From Candidatus Zixiibacteriota bacterium (GTDB taxonomy: Bacteria; Zixibacteria; MSB-5A5; UBA10806), in the NCBI GenBank assembly GCA_024641335.1, contig JAHEDG010000017.1, forward strand, positions 1 to 54,849: a stretch of DNA of 54,849 bases, read 5' to 3'. Shown one piece after another: positions 44,460 through 53,602 of the stretch (its first letter is position 1; each line of letters begins with the position of its first letter). The position numbers were made by a program, and so were the translations under genes. The notes under the pieces are model-generated. The model was not told the origin of the DNA. It did not search any database and worked only from the letters and a program-made list of their open reading frames with translations.

Positions 44460-44945
44460 ATGGGAAAAAGTATCAGCGAGATCGCTAAACAGGCGGAAAG
44501 AGCTGTCGCGGGGATCAAGGACAGAGAGCTTCGTAAAGAAGCGTTCAGAATCCTGTTACTACAATCCCTGGCCGGCGGAAGTATATCCTCAGGCGAACCG
44601 GCCGCAGGCCCGAGACGCGGTCCCGGCCGTCCTCCGCTAAAACGCGGGCCGGGTCGTCCCCCGTTGACAGGAACCCGGAAGGCCGGTAAGAAGAAAGCCG
44701 CCAAACGTCCCGGAAGAGCCGGTGGCGGAGTAGTAACAACCGGGCTCAACAAGCTGCTCGCGGCCGGGTATTTCAAAGCCCCCAAAGATGCCGCCACTTC
44801 GTTTAATGAGTTCAGGAAACGGCGCATCGATATCGAACCGTCGCAGCTTCGCATGGAGCTTTTGCGCTTCGTCCGTCAGGGAAAATTAAAAAGACGGATT
44901 AAAATGAAGGGCAGAAAGGTTACATACCTTTACAGTGTCAGGTAG
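44460..44945 (+). CDS. AT-hook DNA-binding protein
   Basis: This 161-residue basic protein has a short helical N-terminus (about 1-40), then two AT-hook cores GPGRPPL (54-60 and 63-69) and a Lys/Arg-rich linker (72-90). The C-terminal domain (about 92-160) looks like a winged helix (KLLAAGYFKAPKDA, SQLRMELLRFVRQGKLKRR). I chose the ATG at 44460 with GAAGG upstream; a GTG two codons earlier is possible. It may be a nucleoid-associated or global regulator. Two tandem AT-hooks joined to a possible winged helix are unusual in bacteria. Confidence 0.8.
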   Translation: MGKSISEIAKQAERAVAGIKDRELRKEAFRILLLQSLAGGSISSGEPAAGPRRGPGRPPLKRGPGRPPLTGTRKAGKKKAAKRPGRAGGGVVTTGLNKLLAAGYFKAPKDAATSFNEFRKRRIDIEPSQLRMELLRFVRQGKLKRRIKMKGRKVTYLYSVR

Positions 44946-45054
44946 CCAATCAGATCGTGGGGACAAGATTCCATTGTTCCCGCGATATATTTTTAGGCGC
45001 ATCCATCGACAGCATTCAAAGTCTGATCTATAAAATATTAATTTCAGCGTTTGT

Positions 45055-45486
45055 TCATTTATTCAGAAATGATGAAATGTTTTTTTCTATTTGTCTGAAT
45101 ATTTTTCCGAAAAACTCCAGTTTCGCTTCGAGAGAACCATTGAAAGCGGCCGGGTCATCGAAACTCCAGTGCAGTATTTCGGTTTCGGCAGGCCAGACAG
45201 GACACGACTCTTTGGCGCTATCGCAGACCGTAACCACTATATCGATATCCTGTCCGAGAAATTCATCAAGCGGTTTTGACCGGTAACCATCAGACGAGAT
45301 ACCATTATTTTTCAGGGTTTCTATAGTCATGGGATTAACCGTTCCGGACGGTTTGGAGCCGGCGGAGAAAGCCTGGAAATTTCCCCGGCTTAGACGGTTC
45401 ATCAAGGCTTCCGCCATGATGGAGCGGGCCGAGTTGCCCGTGCAGATAAAAAGTATCTTCTTCAAAAGAAGATCCCGTTTTCGCAT
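45055..45486 (-). CDS. ArsC-like arsenate reductase / low-molecular-weight phosphatase
   Basis: This 143-residue protein has the P-loop CTGNSARS (CX5R) near the N-terminus and the redox pair in VTVCDSAKESCPVWP (about 85-99). Both fit thioredoxin-coupled arsenate reductases of the phosphatase fold. The usual Cys in CTGNSCRS is Ala here, but the second and third cysteines are kept. It stands alone: no arsR or arsB is next to it. A tyrosine-phosphatase role cannot be ruled out. Confidence 0.88.
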   Translation of the reverse strand: MRKRDLLLKKILFICTGNSARSIMAEALMNRLSRGNFQAFSAGSKPSGTVNPMTIETLKNNGISSDGYRSKPLDEFLGQDIDIVVTVCDSAKESCPVWPAETEILHWSFDDPAAFNGSLEAKLEFFGKIFRQIEKNISSFLNK

Positions 45487-45553
45487 ACCTGATAAAAATC
45501 AACCATCATCGATTGTATTATAGGCGACTGAAAAACCCGACGCCAGTTATTTC

Positions 45554-45582
45554 GAAAAAAAAGCCCCGGCATTATCCGGGGC
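45554..45582 (-). terminator. Rho-independent terminator of the propeller gene
   Basis: On the minus strand the stem GCCCCGG/CCGGGGC (45563-45569 with 45576-45582) around ATAATG is followed by a run of eight T. It lies 27 bases after the stop. Confidence 0.85.
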
Positions 45583-45608
45583 CAAACAGAGAAAATATTA
45601 TGTTAAAT

Positions 45609-47531
45609 CTATTTTAAATACATCATCTTACCGGTTGCCGAAATGGAGCTGTCGACCGTAACGCGGTAATAATAAATTCCGCTTTTCAACTGCATCGAGT
45701 ATTGCGGCCAGGGGTATTGATGAATCCCCGCCGGCAGATACCCGGAATAAACCTCGCTGACCAATCTGCCGAGAACATCGTAGACATTGACATTGACATC
45801 GGCGGTCGACGGCAGGTTAAAGCTGATAATAGTCCGGCCGTTGAACGGATTCGGGTAATTGGAATGCTCCACCCGGGTAGATATGGAGACTGGATCGTTA
45901 ACAATGCCGGTGGCTACGCTGCCTATAAAGGAAACGACTCTGGCCGTTCCGGTTTCGCCTTCGATATTCAGTTCGGGGACATCGATCTGATTTCCTTCGC
46001 GGCATAGTATCATGCTGCTTCCGAAGGTCTCGCCGATTCCCATGGTTACGGTTAAGGTATCGCTGTAATTGGCGCGATTCATCCCGGCGTCCATATCCAT
46101 GATTGTAACTTCTATTTCCGACGGTTCGTCGGATTCGATTTCCAAAAATACCATCAGCCTGTCATGTTTATAACGGTAGGTTATCTCATCACCGTCATCC
46201 CGTCCGCGTCTGAATTCGCCGAAAGTGACGCTAAAGCTGTATAATTCGCCCAGGGCCGAATTGAGCGCGAAGACTACGCTGTCGGAATCGGCAATCTCTT
46301 CAGGAGCGTCTTGAAGCTCCAGGGTGGAGAAAATCCGTTCCACAGGCCTGTTGCGGTAGAAGAATATAAACATACGATCGATATCGACACTCATGCTGTC
46401 TGATGGAGGAGGCGGGGGAGGAGGAGGTGGAGGAGGGGGGGGGATAGAATCGAGGAACAGGGAGGCCATGCCGCCGCCATAGGCGGATACCCAGACCGAT
46501 CCAAGCGAATCGAAAGCTATATCAGAATAGAATTCGCCCCAGATAAAACCGCCGTTGGGAGGAATATAGCTTCTCCAGACACTATCCGGATCGAGCACCC
46601 ATACGCCATAACCTGTGCCCAGCCAGATTTCGCCGTTCACCGGACGGGTTTCAATGGTGGCAATAAAACCGTTGGTCATAGGGGAATTTCTCGTATTATA
46701 GACTACCCATGAGGCGCCGTCATAAATAGCCGCCCCGAAGCCGGTGGTACCGAAATATACTTTACCGTCGAATGTATCGACCTTGATCGATAGCAGCTGG
46801 TTTGACGGCAGTCCGCTGTTGCCGGAATGGAATCTGGTCCAGACGTTATTAACGACTCTGACCGCTCCGCCGTCGGCAGTAGCTAACCAGACATCGCCGC
46901 TGTTATAATTGATATCGATAGCCCGAATATAATCGGTCGGGATATAGGTTCCGGGGGGAACGTCAAAAACCTGCTGCAGGCTGTCGGCGTATCTGAATTC
47001 GGTTCGCGATGAATATCTGTATCTGACCCAGCCGCTGTCGCTGTAGACGGTTACTCCGCCACCATAAGTGGTAACCCACCTTTTTCCATTATACAGAACG
47101 ATACCTGTAACAACCTGGCTTATTTCCAGCCCGCTGTTGTGCATGGTCCATGACGAATCGCTGATATCCAGATAGGCTACGCCGAAACCATAGGGGGACG
47201 AATCCAGGTTGCCCGAAGCCGCCGCCAGCCAGAGATTGCCGAGACTGTCTTTGGCCATGAGACGGACCGCGTTGATAGGCACGCCGGAATTGGACTGATT
47301 GAATATAGTCCAGACTGAATCGTGCTTTACGGCCAATCCGCCGCCGGTAGTTCCGATATACTCATTACCGTTCCCGTCGAAACTAAGCGAGGCCACGTAA
47401 TTCGAAGGCAAAGGCGAGTTTCTCATTGTATAGACATTCCAGGTGGTATCGGCATACACCAATTCGAACGGCAGGAATAGGGCCGCTAAGACTGTGATAA
47501 CTCCGATTATTTTTTTGGTCTCACCTGACAT
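45609..47531 (-). CDS. Secreted propeller-repeat protein with polyproline linker and sorting domain
   Basis: The protein has 640 residues. A signal peptide (about 1-27, ending VYAD) is followed by about seven repeats of 40-50 residues with the Reg_prop-like pattern NSPLPSNYVASLSFDGNGNEYIGTTGGG (about 30-365). A linker of 13 prolines (about 367-380) leads to a beta-sandwich region (about 385-550). The C-terminus holds NYPNPFNGRTIISFNLP and ends KMMYLK. It is probably an extracellular protein exported by a type IX-like route. The proline run lies on a G-rich tract (nine G at 46435-46443) that could slip. Confidence 0.88.
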   Translation of the reverse strand: MSGETKKIIGVITVLAALFLPFELVYADTTWNVYTMRNSPLPSNYVASLSFDGNGNEYIGTTGGGLAVKHDSVWTIFNQSNSGVPINAVRLMAKDSLGNLWLAAASGNLDSSPYGFGVAYLDISDSSWTMHNSGLEISQVVTGIVLYNGKRWVTTYGGGVTVYSDSGWVRYRYSSRTEFRYADSLQQVFDVPPGTYIPTDYIRAIDINYNSGDVWLATADGGAVRVVNNVWTRFHSGNSGLPSNQLLSIKVDTFDGKVYFGTTGFGAAIYDGASWVVYNTRNSPMTNGFIATIETRPVNGEIWLGTGYGVWVLDPDSVWRSYIPPNGGFIWGEFYSDIAFDSLGSVWVSAYGGGMASLFLDSIPPPPPPPPPPPPPSDSMSVDIDRMFIFFYRNRPVERIFSTLELQDAPEEIADSDSVVFALNSALGELYSFSVTFGEFRRGRDDGDEITYRYKHDRLMVFLEIESDEPSEIEVTIMDMDAGMNRANYSDTLTVTMGIGETFGSSMILCREGNQIDVPELNIEGETGTARVVSFIGSVATGIVNDPVSISTRVEHSNYPNPFNGRTIISFNLPSTADVNVNVYDVLGRLVSEVYSGYLPAGIHQYPWPQYSMQLKSGIYYYRVTVDSSISATGKMMYLK

Positions 47532-47963
47532 AGTTTATCCTCTCTTTCGGACATAAACAACGCAAAATCGTTGCCGGATGAAACAGAATATCGCAAAATG
47601 CAACCGGGCCCCGATAAGAACAGTTAAGAGATAACCATACAACGTCTTGCGAAAACCGCAGGACAGATGATAGTAAGGTAAATTCGGTCATTTCCAGGCC
47701 CGTGCCAAAAGATGATAAATTTATTGCATAAATATCATACTTTCTGTTCATTTGGTGAACAGTAAAACTCCCTGGATTTCTCTATAATAAACAGACGGCT
47801 TTCGGGACGCGAACTAGTGGTATTTTATCCGCCGGCCGACATTACGGAACCATACATAGAACATAATGGTTATAATTATTAACACAGATTTAAATTGCGT
47901 GATTAAAACAGCGTAAATTCGGGTTATAATGAAAATCAACACAATAACCAAAGGAGTTTGAGA
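47532..47963. other. Divergent promoter region
   Basis: This 432-base gap separates two divergent genes. A perfect TATAAT (47925-47930) lies 34 bases before the heme-motif gene, without a clear -35. I see no gene, repeat or RNA structure in the rest. Confidence 0.4.
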
Positions 47964-48785
47964 ATGCGAAAGTCGATAATGATTTTCATTTTTCTGATCA
48001 TTCCGGCCGCCGCTATGGCTTATTCGAGCGGCCCACCGGACGGCAAAACCGGAGCTCCCGGCGAATCGAACTGCACCGACTGCCACAGCACTTTCCCGGT
48101 AAACAGCGGCAACGGCACGCTGACCATAAGCGGCCCCGCGCAGTACTCGCCGAATACCACATATGCAATCACCGTGCAATTGTCCGATCAGGGGCAAAGC
48201 AGATGGGGCTTCGAATTTACGCCGCTGACTTTCGGAACCGTGACAATAACGGATCCGACCAATACGCAGCAGTCGTCATCCAACGGCAAATTCTATGTCA
48301 AGCACAGATCGGCCGGTACTTTCGCCGGCACCCAGGACGGTCCGGTAAGCTGGAGCTTTAACTGGACGGCTCCCGCCAATCCTCCCGATTCAATCATATT
48401 TTACGCCGCCGGTAACGCCTCCAATAATAACGGGAATAATTCCGGAGACTATATCTATACGGCCTCCTTCGTCTCCTTCGCGGCGCAAACCGCCATCGAT
48501 GACGATCCATTCGCGCTCATCCCGACGCATCTGAATATGAACAACTACCCCAATCCTTTCAACGCTCAAACGATCATATCCTTCGATTTGCCTGTTTCTG
48601 GAAATATGACCTTGAGCATTTACAATCTTAACGGTCAACTTGTGGAAACATTGGTTGACGGTTACCAGAGCGCGGGAACTAAAACCGTAAACTGGAACGC
48701 CTCCGATGTACCGTCGGGGACATATTTCTACACTCTTTCGGTCAACGATGTGATCACGACCCGTAAAATGGTTTTGATAAAGTAA
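47964..48785 (+). CDS. Secreted protein with CxxCH heme motif and sorting domain
   Basis: I chose the ATG at 47964, preceded by AAAGGAG. The 273-residue product has a signal peptide (about 1-20, ending AMA-YSSGPP), then GAPGESNCTDCHSTFP with a single CxxCH heme-attachment motif, then a Reelin-like / choice-of-anchor V beta-sandwich (about 45-175). The C-terminal module has NNYPNPFNAQTIISFDLP and ends RKMVLIK. It may be a surface c-type cytochrome. A terminator with eight T follows. Confidence 0.88.
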   Translation: MRKSIMIFIFLIIPAAAMAYSSGPPDGKTGAPGESNCTDCHSTFPVNSGNGTLTISGPAQYSPNTTYAITVQLSDQGQSRWGFEFTPLTFGTVTITDPTNTQQSSSNGKFYVKHRSAGTFAGTQDGPVSWSFNWTAPANPPDSIIFYAAGNASNNNGNNSGDYIYTASFVSFAAQTAIDDDPFALIPTHLNMNNYPNPFNAQTIISFDLPVSGNMTLSIYNLNGQLVETLVDGYQSAGTKTVNWNASDVPSGTYFYTLSVNDVITTRKMVLIK

Positions 48786-48816
48786 TCATCGAGATAAGGG
48801 ATGTAATTTAGAGAAG

Positions 48817-48845
48817 GCGGGATTTTCATGATCCCGCTTTTTTTT
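48817..48845 (+). terminator. Rho-independent terminator
   Basis: GCGGGAT (48817-48823) pairs with ATCCCGC (48831-48837) around TTTCATG and is followed by eight T. It lies 31 bases after the heme-motif gene, before the convergent miaB gene. Confidence 0.9.
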
Positions 48846-48867
48846 GCGCCATATCCTGGCGTGGAAT

Positions 48868-50235
48868 CTATCGGCCGGTAATTTCGCCTTTCAGGGTATT
48901 CGACGTGGCCTTGACGATCTTCACGTCGATATAATCCCCGGCTTGTTGATCGGTCCTCTGAAAAATGACGATCTTATTGCTTTCGGCGCGGCCGTACCAT
49001 TCGCTGTCGTTTCGTTTGCTGGGAGCCTCCACCAGAATTTGATGTCTCTCCCCTATATGCCCGCGGTTTTGATCGAGGCTGATTTCTTTCTGAATTTCAT
49101 TGAGTAATGTGATCCTGTATTTTTTCTCTTCCGGAGGAATATCGTCTTTCCAACGACGTTTGGCGACGGTTCCTTTACGTTCGGAATAGTTGAAGATAAA
49201 AGCCGAATCGAACCTGACCTTTTTCATAACCTCGACAGTCTCCTCGAACTCCTCCCTGGTCTCTGACGGGAACCCCAGAATGATATCGGTAGTCAGGGTG
49301 ATACCGGGGATAGTTTCGCGAATATGTTCGGCCAGCTTCAGAAATTCGGCCGATGTATAATTCCGTCTCATCATTTTCAATATCCTATCGGAGCCGGCCT
49401 GCAGTGGCAGGTGGATATGTTTGCAGATATGGGGATGATCGGCTACCGCCAGTAGCAAACTATCGGGAAAATCCTTGGGGTGGGGCGATGTAAATCTTAT
49501 TCTTTTAATCCCGGGAACATCGGCGGCGGCCCTTATCAATACCGCGAAATCCCGACCGTCATGAACATAGGAATTAACATTCTGGCCGAGCAGGGTAACC
49601 TGTGAGTAACCCTCGGAAGCCAGCCTGGCGGTTTCCTCCACCACGCTCTCCAGAGAACGGCTTCTTTCGCGGCCCCTGGTGTAAGGAACTACACAAAATG
49701 TGCAAAAATTATCGCAGCCTCTCATTACCGCGATCCAGGCGTTGACCCCCTCGCGGCGAACCGGATAGATATCGTCATAGGTTTCGAACTCGGAGAGATC
49801 GATATCGGATGTTTTTCCGCGGCCGTCCCTGGCCTCCCCGATCAGGGACGGTAACCTTCGATAGCTGTCGGGTCCGGCGGTAAGATCGACATAGACGGAA
49901 TTTTCCAGAAGCTCCATTTTCAGATTCTGGGCCATGCATCCCAGAACACCGATGACGATCTTTTTCGGGCCATCCCGCAATTGACCGAGCCTTTGCAGGC
50001 GGCCGTGGACCTTATTATGGGCATTCTCCCGGACTGAACAGGTATTCAGAAGAACCACGTCGGCTCCCTCCGGTTCCGCGGTCTCTATAAAACCATGATT
50101 GCCGAGAATCGAACGGACCAATTCGGAATCGTATTCGTTCATCTGGCAGCCGTATGTCTCCAGGTAGAAGTGAAGCCCTGGCTGGTTATGGATGTTATTG
50201 GCAACTGTTGTTATTTTTTTTTCGTCGCTGTTCAC
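48868..50235 (-). CDS. miaB: tRNA methylthiotransferase MiaB
   Basis: This 455-residue radical SAM enzyme adds a methylthio group to i6A37 of tRNA. It has the N-terminal UPF0004 domain (YGCQMNEYDSE, CSVRENA, GCMAQ), the radical SAM cluster motif CDNFCTFC (about 175-182) and a C-terminal TRAM domain (about 390-455). All three N-terminal cysteines that bind the auxiliary cluster are present. It stands alone on the minus strand. Confidence 0.96.
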   Translation of the reverse strand: MNSDEKKITTVANNIHNQPGLHFYLETYGCQMNEYDSELVRSILGNHGFIETAEPEGADVVLLNTCSVRENAHNKVHGRLQRLGQLRDGPKKIVIGVLGCMAQNLKMELLENSVYVDLTAGPDSYRRLPSLIGEARDGRGKTSDIDLSEFETYDDIYPVRREGVNAWIAVMRGCDNFCTFCVVPYTRGRERSRSLESVVEETARLASEGYSQVTLLGQNVNSYVHDGRDFAVLIRAAADVPGIKRIRFTSPHPKDFPDSLLLAVADHPHICKHIHLPLQAGSDRILKMMRRNYTSAEFLKLAEHIRETIPGITLTTDIILGFPSETREEFEETVEVMKKVRFDSAFIFNYSERKGTVAKRRWKDDIPPEEKKYRITLLNEIQKEISLDQNRGHIGERHQILVEAPSKRNDSEWYGRAESNKIVIFQRTDQQAGDYIDVKIVKATSNTLKGEITGR

Positions 50236-50387
50236 GTTCAGCAGAATCCCTTTTAAAATATGAAACTAACCGGTTCAATATCGGGTCAAAATCCCGGCAG
50301 TCAAGGAGAATTTACCGACAAAGATTCGATTTACATAATAGATCTTCAGGTTGATTTTGCCTATGCCGAAAGAGTATCAATCCTGTT

Positions 50388-52151
50388 CTATCTCAAAAGA
50401 ACCATCTTGCGGGTTATCTCGGTACGCCCGGAGGTCAGACTATAAAAATATACTCCCGTCGATAAACCGGCCTGATCGATTGTCACTCCGTGAGTGCCGG
50501 ACGACAATAAGCCGTCGACAGGCACCGATACACGTCGTCCGAGTATATCGTAAACAGACAGGTTGACATATTGCGATTTCGGCAGGACGAACTCGATCCG
50601 GGTGGAGTTATTGAACGGGTTCGGATAATTCTGCTTTAAAAGGCAGCTTGTCGGAAGTATCTCCTCGCGGTCTATTCCGACCCGGGCCAGATCGACAAAA
50701 TTATAATTCTTGGTCATCAGGTTATCGTGAGAGAGCATCGGCCATTGATCGGTCGGCCCGGTGGTATCGGGGAAAATATAAATCTCCACGTAGCCGGTAT
50801 CGATTTCCGGTTCTGGCTCCAACCCAACACTGATCTCCGTGTATAGACCCATATATAATTCATGGCTGACCGGATCGCGGGCGAAGGAGGGCGGTCTGGA
50901 AAAACAATCCCCTTCCACGATCAAGGGATAACCGGCCAGCTCCTGACCGAGATAATTATGAGCGTACAGATAGCCATGCCCCCAGTACCAGGTAGAATCT
51001 TCCCCCATCGAATCGGCATGAATGGCGTTGTAATCGCCGAAAATCTCGCTGTAACCGTCGCCGTTGAGATCGACGATGATGAGTTCGCTGGAAATCCCTC
51101 TCGGACTGCCGTCGGGATAGGTGGTCATGGCCGGCCAGCCGGGGAGATTCTGGCCGTTGATATCCACAAAATAGAGCCATTCATAGGCCGAAAACCCGAT
51201 CTCCATCTGACCGTCATTATTGATATCCGCCGGAGTGGGAATCTGCCATACATAACTGTTGGGCAGCATCAAAGGCCAGTTTTCTTTAATTGTACCATTA
51301 TGTTCATAGATAGCCACGTAACTATCGATATAATACCGGTCTATTCTGGTATGTGCCGAGATTAGTATTTCGAGGTAACCGTCACCGTCCATATCAGCCA
51401 GGTTGGGACTCCACCAGTAGTTAAAGAAATACGCGGTATCTATTATGCCTATAGGGAAACCGTCTTGAATCGTGCCGTCATATCGATAAGCGTATATCTC
51501 CTTCCTCCCCTTCACAATATATTCAAGATAGCCGTCCAGATCGAGATCCCCCACGGCGCCCGCCGATCCGACGGTACTCATAAGCTGTCCGGGCAAGTAT
51601 ACCGGCCAGCCAGGCATGATATTACCGAATCGATCCACCATAAAGATAGTATCGTTGTCATAGTCCACTATCATAATATCGTATTCCCCATCGTTGTCGA
51701 AATCGGCTACGTTGGGGGTAGGACAACGGTTCAGGAAGAGAGGGAAGCCGGGAAAGACGCTTCCGTCCTCGTCAAATATGTACAATTCCGAACGAACAAA
51801 GTGGTTATCGTACGATCGTCTGAAGGCTGTAACAACCACCTCCTCGATACCGTCATGGTCAATATCGGCCAGAACGTTAGGAAAGCCGAACAGCAGGGTA
51901 TCTTCGACAAAAGGCCAGCCGGGGAAAAAGGAGCCGTCGAGACGAAACCGGTCGAATTCGTGGGCCGCGCAGGAGCCGAAGGTGATTGCCGGGAGAGCCT
52001 CGGAATTCCCCAGGGAAAACTTGGGGATACTATATACCGCCCAGTACGAGTTCCAGGTCTTGTACGGCCAGCCGTCGACCATCTCCGGTATCTGGGCCAG
52101 ACTGTTCGAGGCCGGCAAGGTTATTAGCATAATCCATATTATCAGTTTCAT
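50388..52151 (-). CDS. Secreted FG-GAP/VCBS-repeat protein with sorting domain
   Basis: The protein has 587 residues. A signal peptide (about 1-19) is followed by an integrin-alpha-like repeat region (about 20-490) with recurring calcium-loop patterns such as DIDHDGIEEVV, DFDNDGEYDIMI, DLDLDGYLEYIV, DMDGDGYLEILI and DINNDGQMEIGF, each beside an FPGWP/PGWPV turn. The C-terminus has NYPNPFNNSTRIEFVLP and ends TRKMVLLR. It is probably an extracellular or surface-bound adhesion-type protein. It shares its tail with three other proteins in the window. Confidence 0.9.
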   Translation of the reverse strand: MKLIIWIMLITLPASNSLAQIPEMVDGWPYKTWNSYWAVYSIPKFSLGNSEALPAITFGSCAAHEFDRFRLDGSFFPGWPFVEDTLLFGFPNVLADIDHDGIEEVVVTAFRRSYDNHFVRSELYIFDEDGSVFPGFPLFLNRCPTPNVADFDNDGEYDIMIVDYDNDTIFMVDRFGNIMPGWPVYLPGQLMSTVGSAGAVGDLDLDGYLEYIVKGRKEIYAYRYDGTIQDGFPIGIIDTAYFFNYWWSPNLADMDGDGYLEILISAHTRIDRYYIDSYVAIYEHNGTIKENWPLMLPNSYVWQIPTPADINNDGQMEIGFSAYEWLYFVDINGQNLPGWPAMTTYPDGSPRGISSELIIVDLNGDGYSEIFGDYNAIHADSMGEDSTWYWGHGYLYAHNYLGQELAGYPLIVEGDCFSRPPSFARDPVSHELYMGLYTEISVGLEPEPEIDTGYVEIYIFPDTTGPTDQWPMLSHDNLMTKNYNFVDLARVGIDREEILPTSCLLKQNYPNPFNNSTRIEFVLPKSQYVNLSVYDILGRRVSVPVDGLLSSGTHGVTIDQAGLSTGVYFYSLTSGRTEITRKMVLLR

Positions 52152-52231
52152 GATTTATCTCCGGTTGTTCATTGCCGTAAATGGAGACCGGCGGAGAGTT
52201 CCGCCGGTACTCCGCCTTACTCAAAAAATCA

Positions 52232-52621
52232 TTAATCGCCGCCGGGGGCGTCCGGTTTCGGGGTGGGGCCGTAAACTATCAGATTCACCCGTTGGTCATC
52301 AGTGCCGTGATAAACACGTTCTAACTGGACCTTATCGCAATCTGTAGAGATCCCGAGAACGACCGCAATATCATACCAACCAGGCGGAAAAGTCTGTGTT
52401 CCAGTATTATAGCCATCTGGTCCCCCCCCTCCGCAAGCTGCACTCCAGAAAGTGGAACTACCGCCGGCTGTCGAGCTAATTTTTACTTGATCGAATCCAG
52501 GTCCATTACTACAATCACAGTTTCGATAATCGATACTTCCGAAAAACCCGCCGTCGGCAAAAGCGGTCGCCCCCGCGAAAACGATCAAGAATATTGTTAT
52601 AAGCAAGTTTCTGGCAAACAT
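52232..52621 (-). CDS. Small secreted protein of unknown function
   Basis: The 129-residue product has a signal peptide (about 1-22, ending AFAD) and a mature part with an even number of cysteines (YRNCDCSNG, SAACGGGG, STDCDK) that may form disulfides. It ends in a Pro/Gly tail (PTPKPDAPGGD). I do not recognise a family. It lies 80 bases upstream of the FG-GAP gene on the same strand and might be co-expressed. A run of nine G lies upstream at 52732-52740. Confidence 0.75.
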   Translation of the reverse strand: MFARNLLITIFLIVFAGATAFADGGFFGSIDYRNCDCSNGPGFDQVKISSTAGGSSTFWSAACGGGGPDGYNTGTQTFPPGWYDIAVVLGISTDCDKVQLERVYHGTDDQRVNLIVYGPTPKPDAPGGD

Positions 52622-52899
52622 GAGTTGAATCCTTTCTTTTTTTTCAATTTAATAAACAGACTATAGAACGCTCGCCTTTGCCAGCGCGGCGGAGCGCGTG
52701 GAACGCGTCCGCGTTTTAACCGTCGTTTCCCGGGGGGGGGACAGAATAATAATATTCACCATAAAGGCTTCCTTTGAATATAAATATAGCAGGGCGCGAT
52801 AATTATGTCAACAAAAATAGGACAATATATCTACTATAATAATAAACGCGGGAATTCGTATATTTCAAGTATAATTGATGGAAGCTGATCCCTCCGCTC

Positions 52900-53412
52900 T
52901 CAACCCTGATACTTGGGGAGCCTGGAGCTGCATTGGGGCGGAGTGAAATTATCCTGGAATTTTTCCAAAGGTACCGACGGCCCCGCGGCGGTACAATATT
53001 CGTTGAAGGCCTCGATTAAAATCCCGGCCACGTCCTCGGCGTCCATCATCTCTATCTGTCTTCTATGAAGCATGAAGACCAGTTGGCCATCTTTAAAGAG
53101 AGCTACCGACGGCGACGATGGCGGGACATCGCTCATATATTCTCTGGCCCTCTGGGTGGCCTCGCGGTCCACTCCGGCGAACACAGTAAAAAGATGATCC
53201 GGGATTAAATTGTTTTGAAGCGCTAAGCCTACTCCCGGACGGGCATGGCCGGCGGCGCATCCGCAAACCGAGTTAACCACTATTATGGCGGTTCCCGGCT
53301 TATTTTTCAAAGCGTTATCGACATCATCCGAGGTTTTCAGCGAAACTATTCCGATATTTTCAAGCTCTAAAGACATCGGGCGAACCGCGTCGAGGTCATA
53401 CAATGGCTGCAT
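52900..53412 (-). CDS. Bacilliredoxin, BrxA/BrxB (YphP/YqiW) family
   Basis: This 170-residue thioredoxin-fold protein has the characteristic CxC in NSVCGCAAGHARPG (about 48-61) of DUF1094 bacilliredoxins, which remove bacillithiol from proteins. HRRQIEMMDAEDVAGIL near the end also fits. Such proteins are known in Bacillus and in some FCB bacteria, which suggests that this organism may make bacillithiol or a similar thiol. Confidence 0.9.
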   Translation of the reverse strand: MQPLYDLDAVRPMSLELENIGIVSLKTSDDVDNALKNKPGTAIIVVNSVCGCAAGHARPGVGLALQNNLIPDHLFTVFAGVDREATQRAREYMSDVPPSSPSVALFKDGQLVFMLHRRQIEMMDAEDVAGILIEAFNEYCTAAGPSVPLEKFQDNFTPPQCSSRLPKYQG

Positions 53413-53602
53413 TATTTATCTCCTTACCTAAGTAAACAACTTCAGGATCTTCCCCGCTATTTCTGTTCCCAATCTAACCTGAAACAAGAGAGGAATGTTC
53501 CCAACCTCAATAAAGATTTAAAGTTAACATTGCCGAAACTGTCTTTGTTCGGCATATTGATTATTCGAATCGAACAGCCGGACCGGCTGTCTTTTTGGCT
53601 CC

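Noticed and set aside
52681-52740. GC-rich dyad and nine-G run upstream of the small secreted gene
   Set aside because: The stem is imperfect and no T-tract follows, so I do not call a terminator or RNA; the G-run is noted with the gene only.
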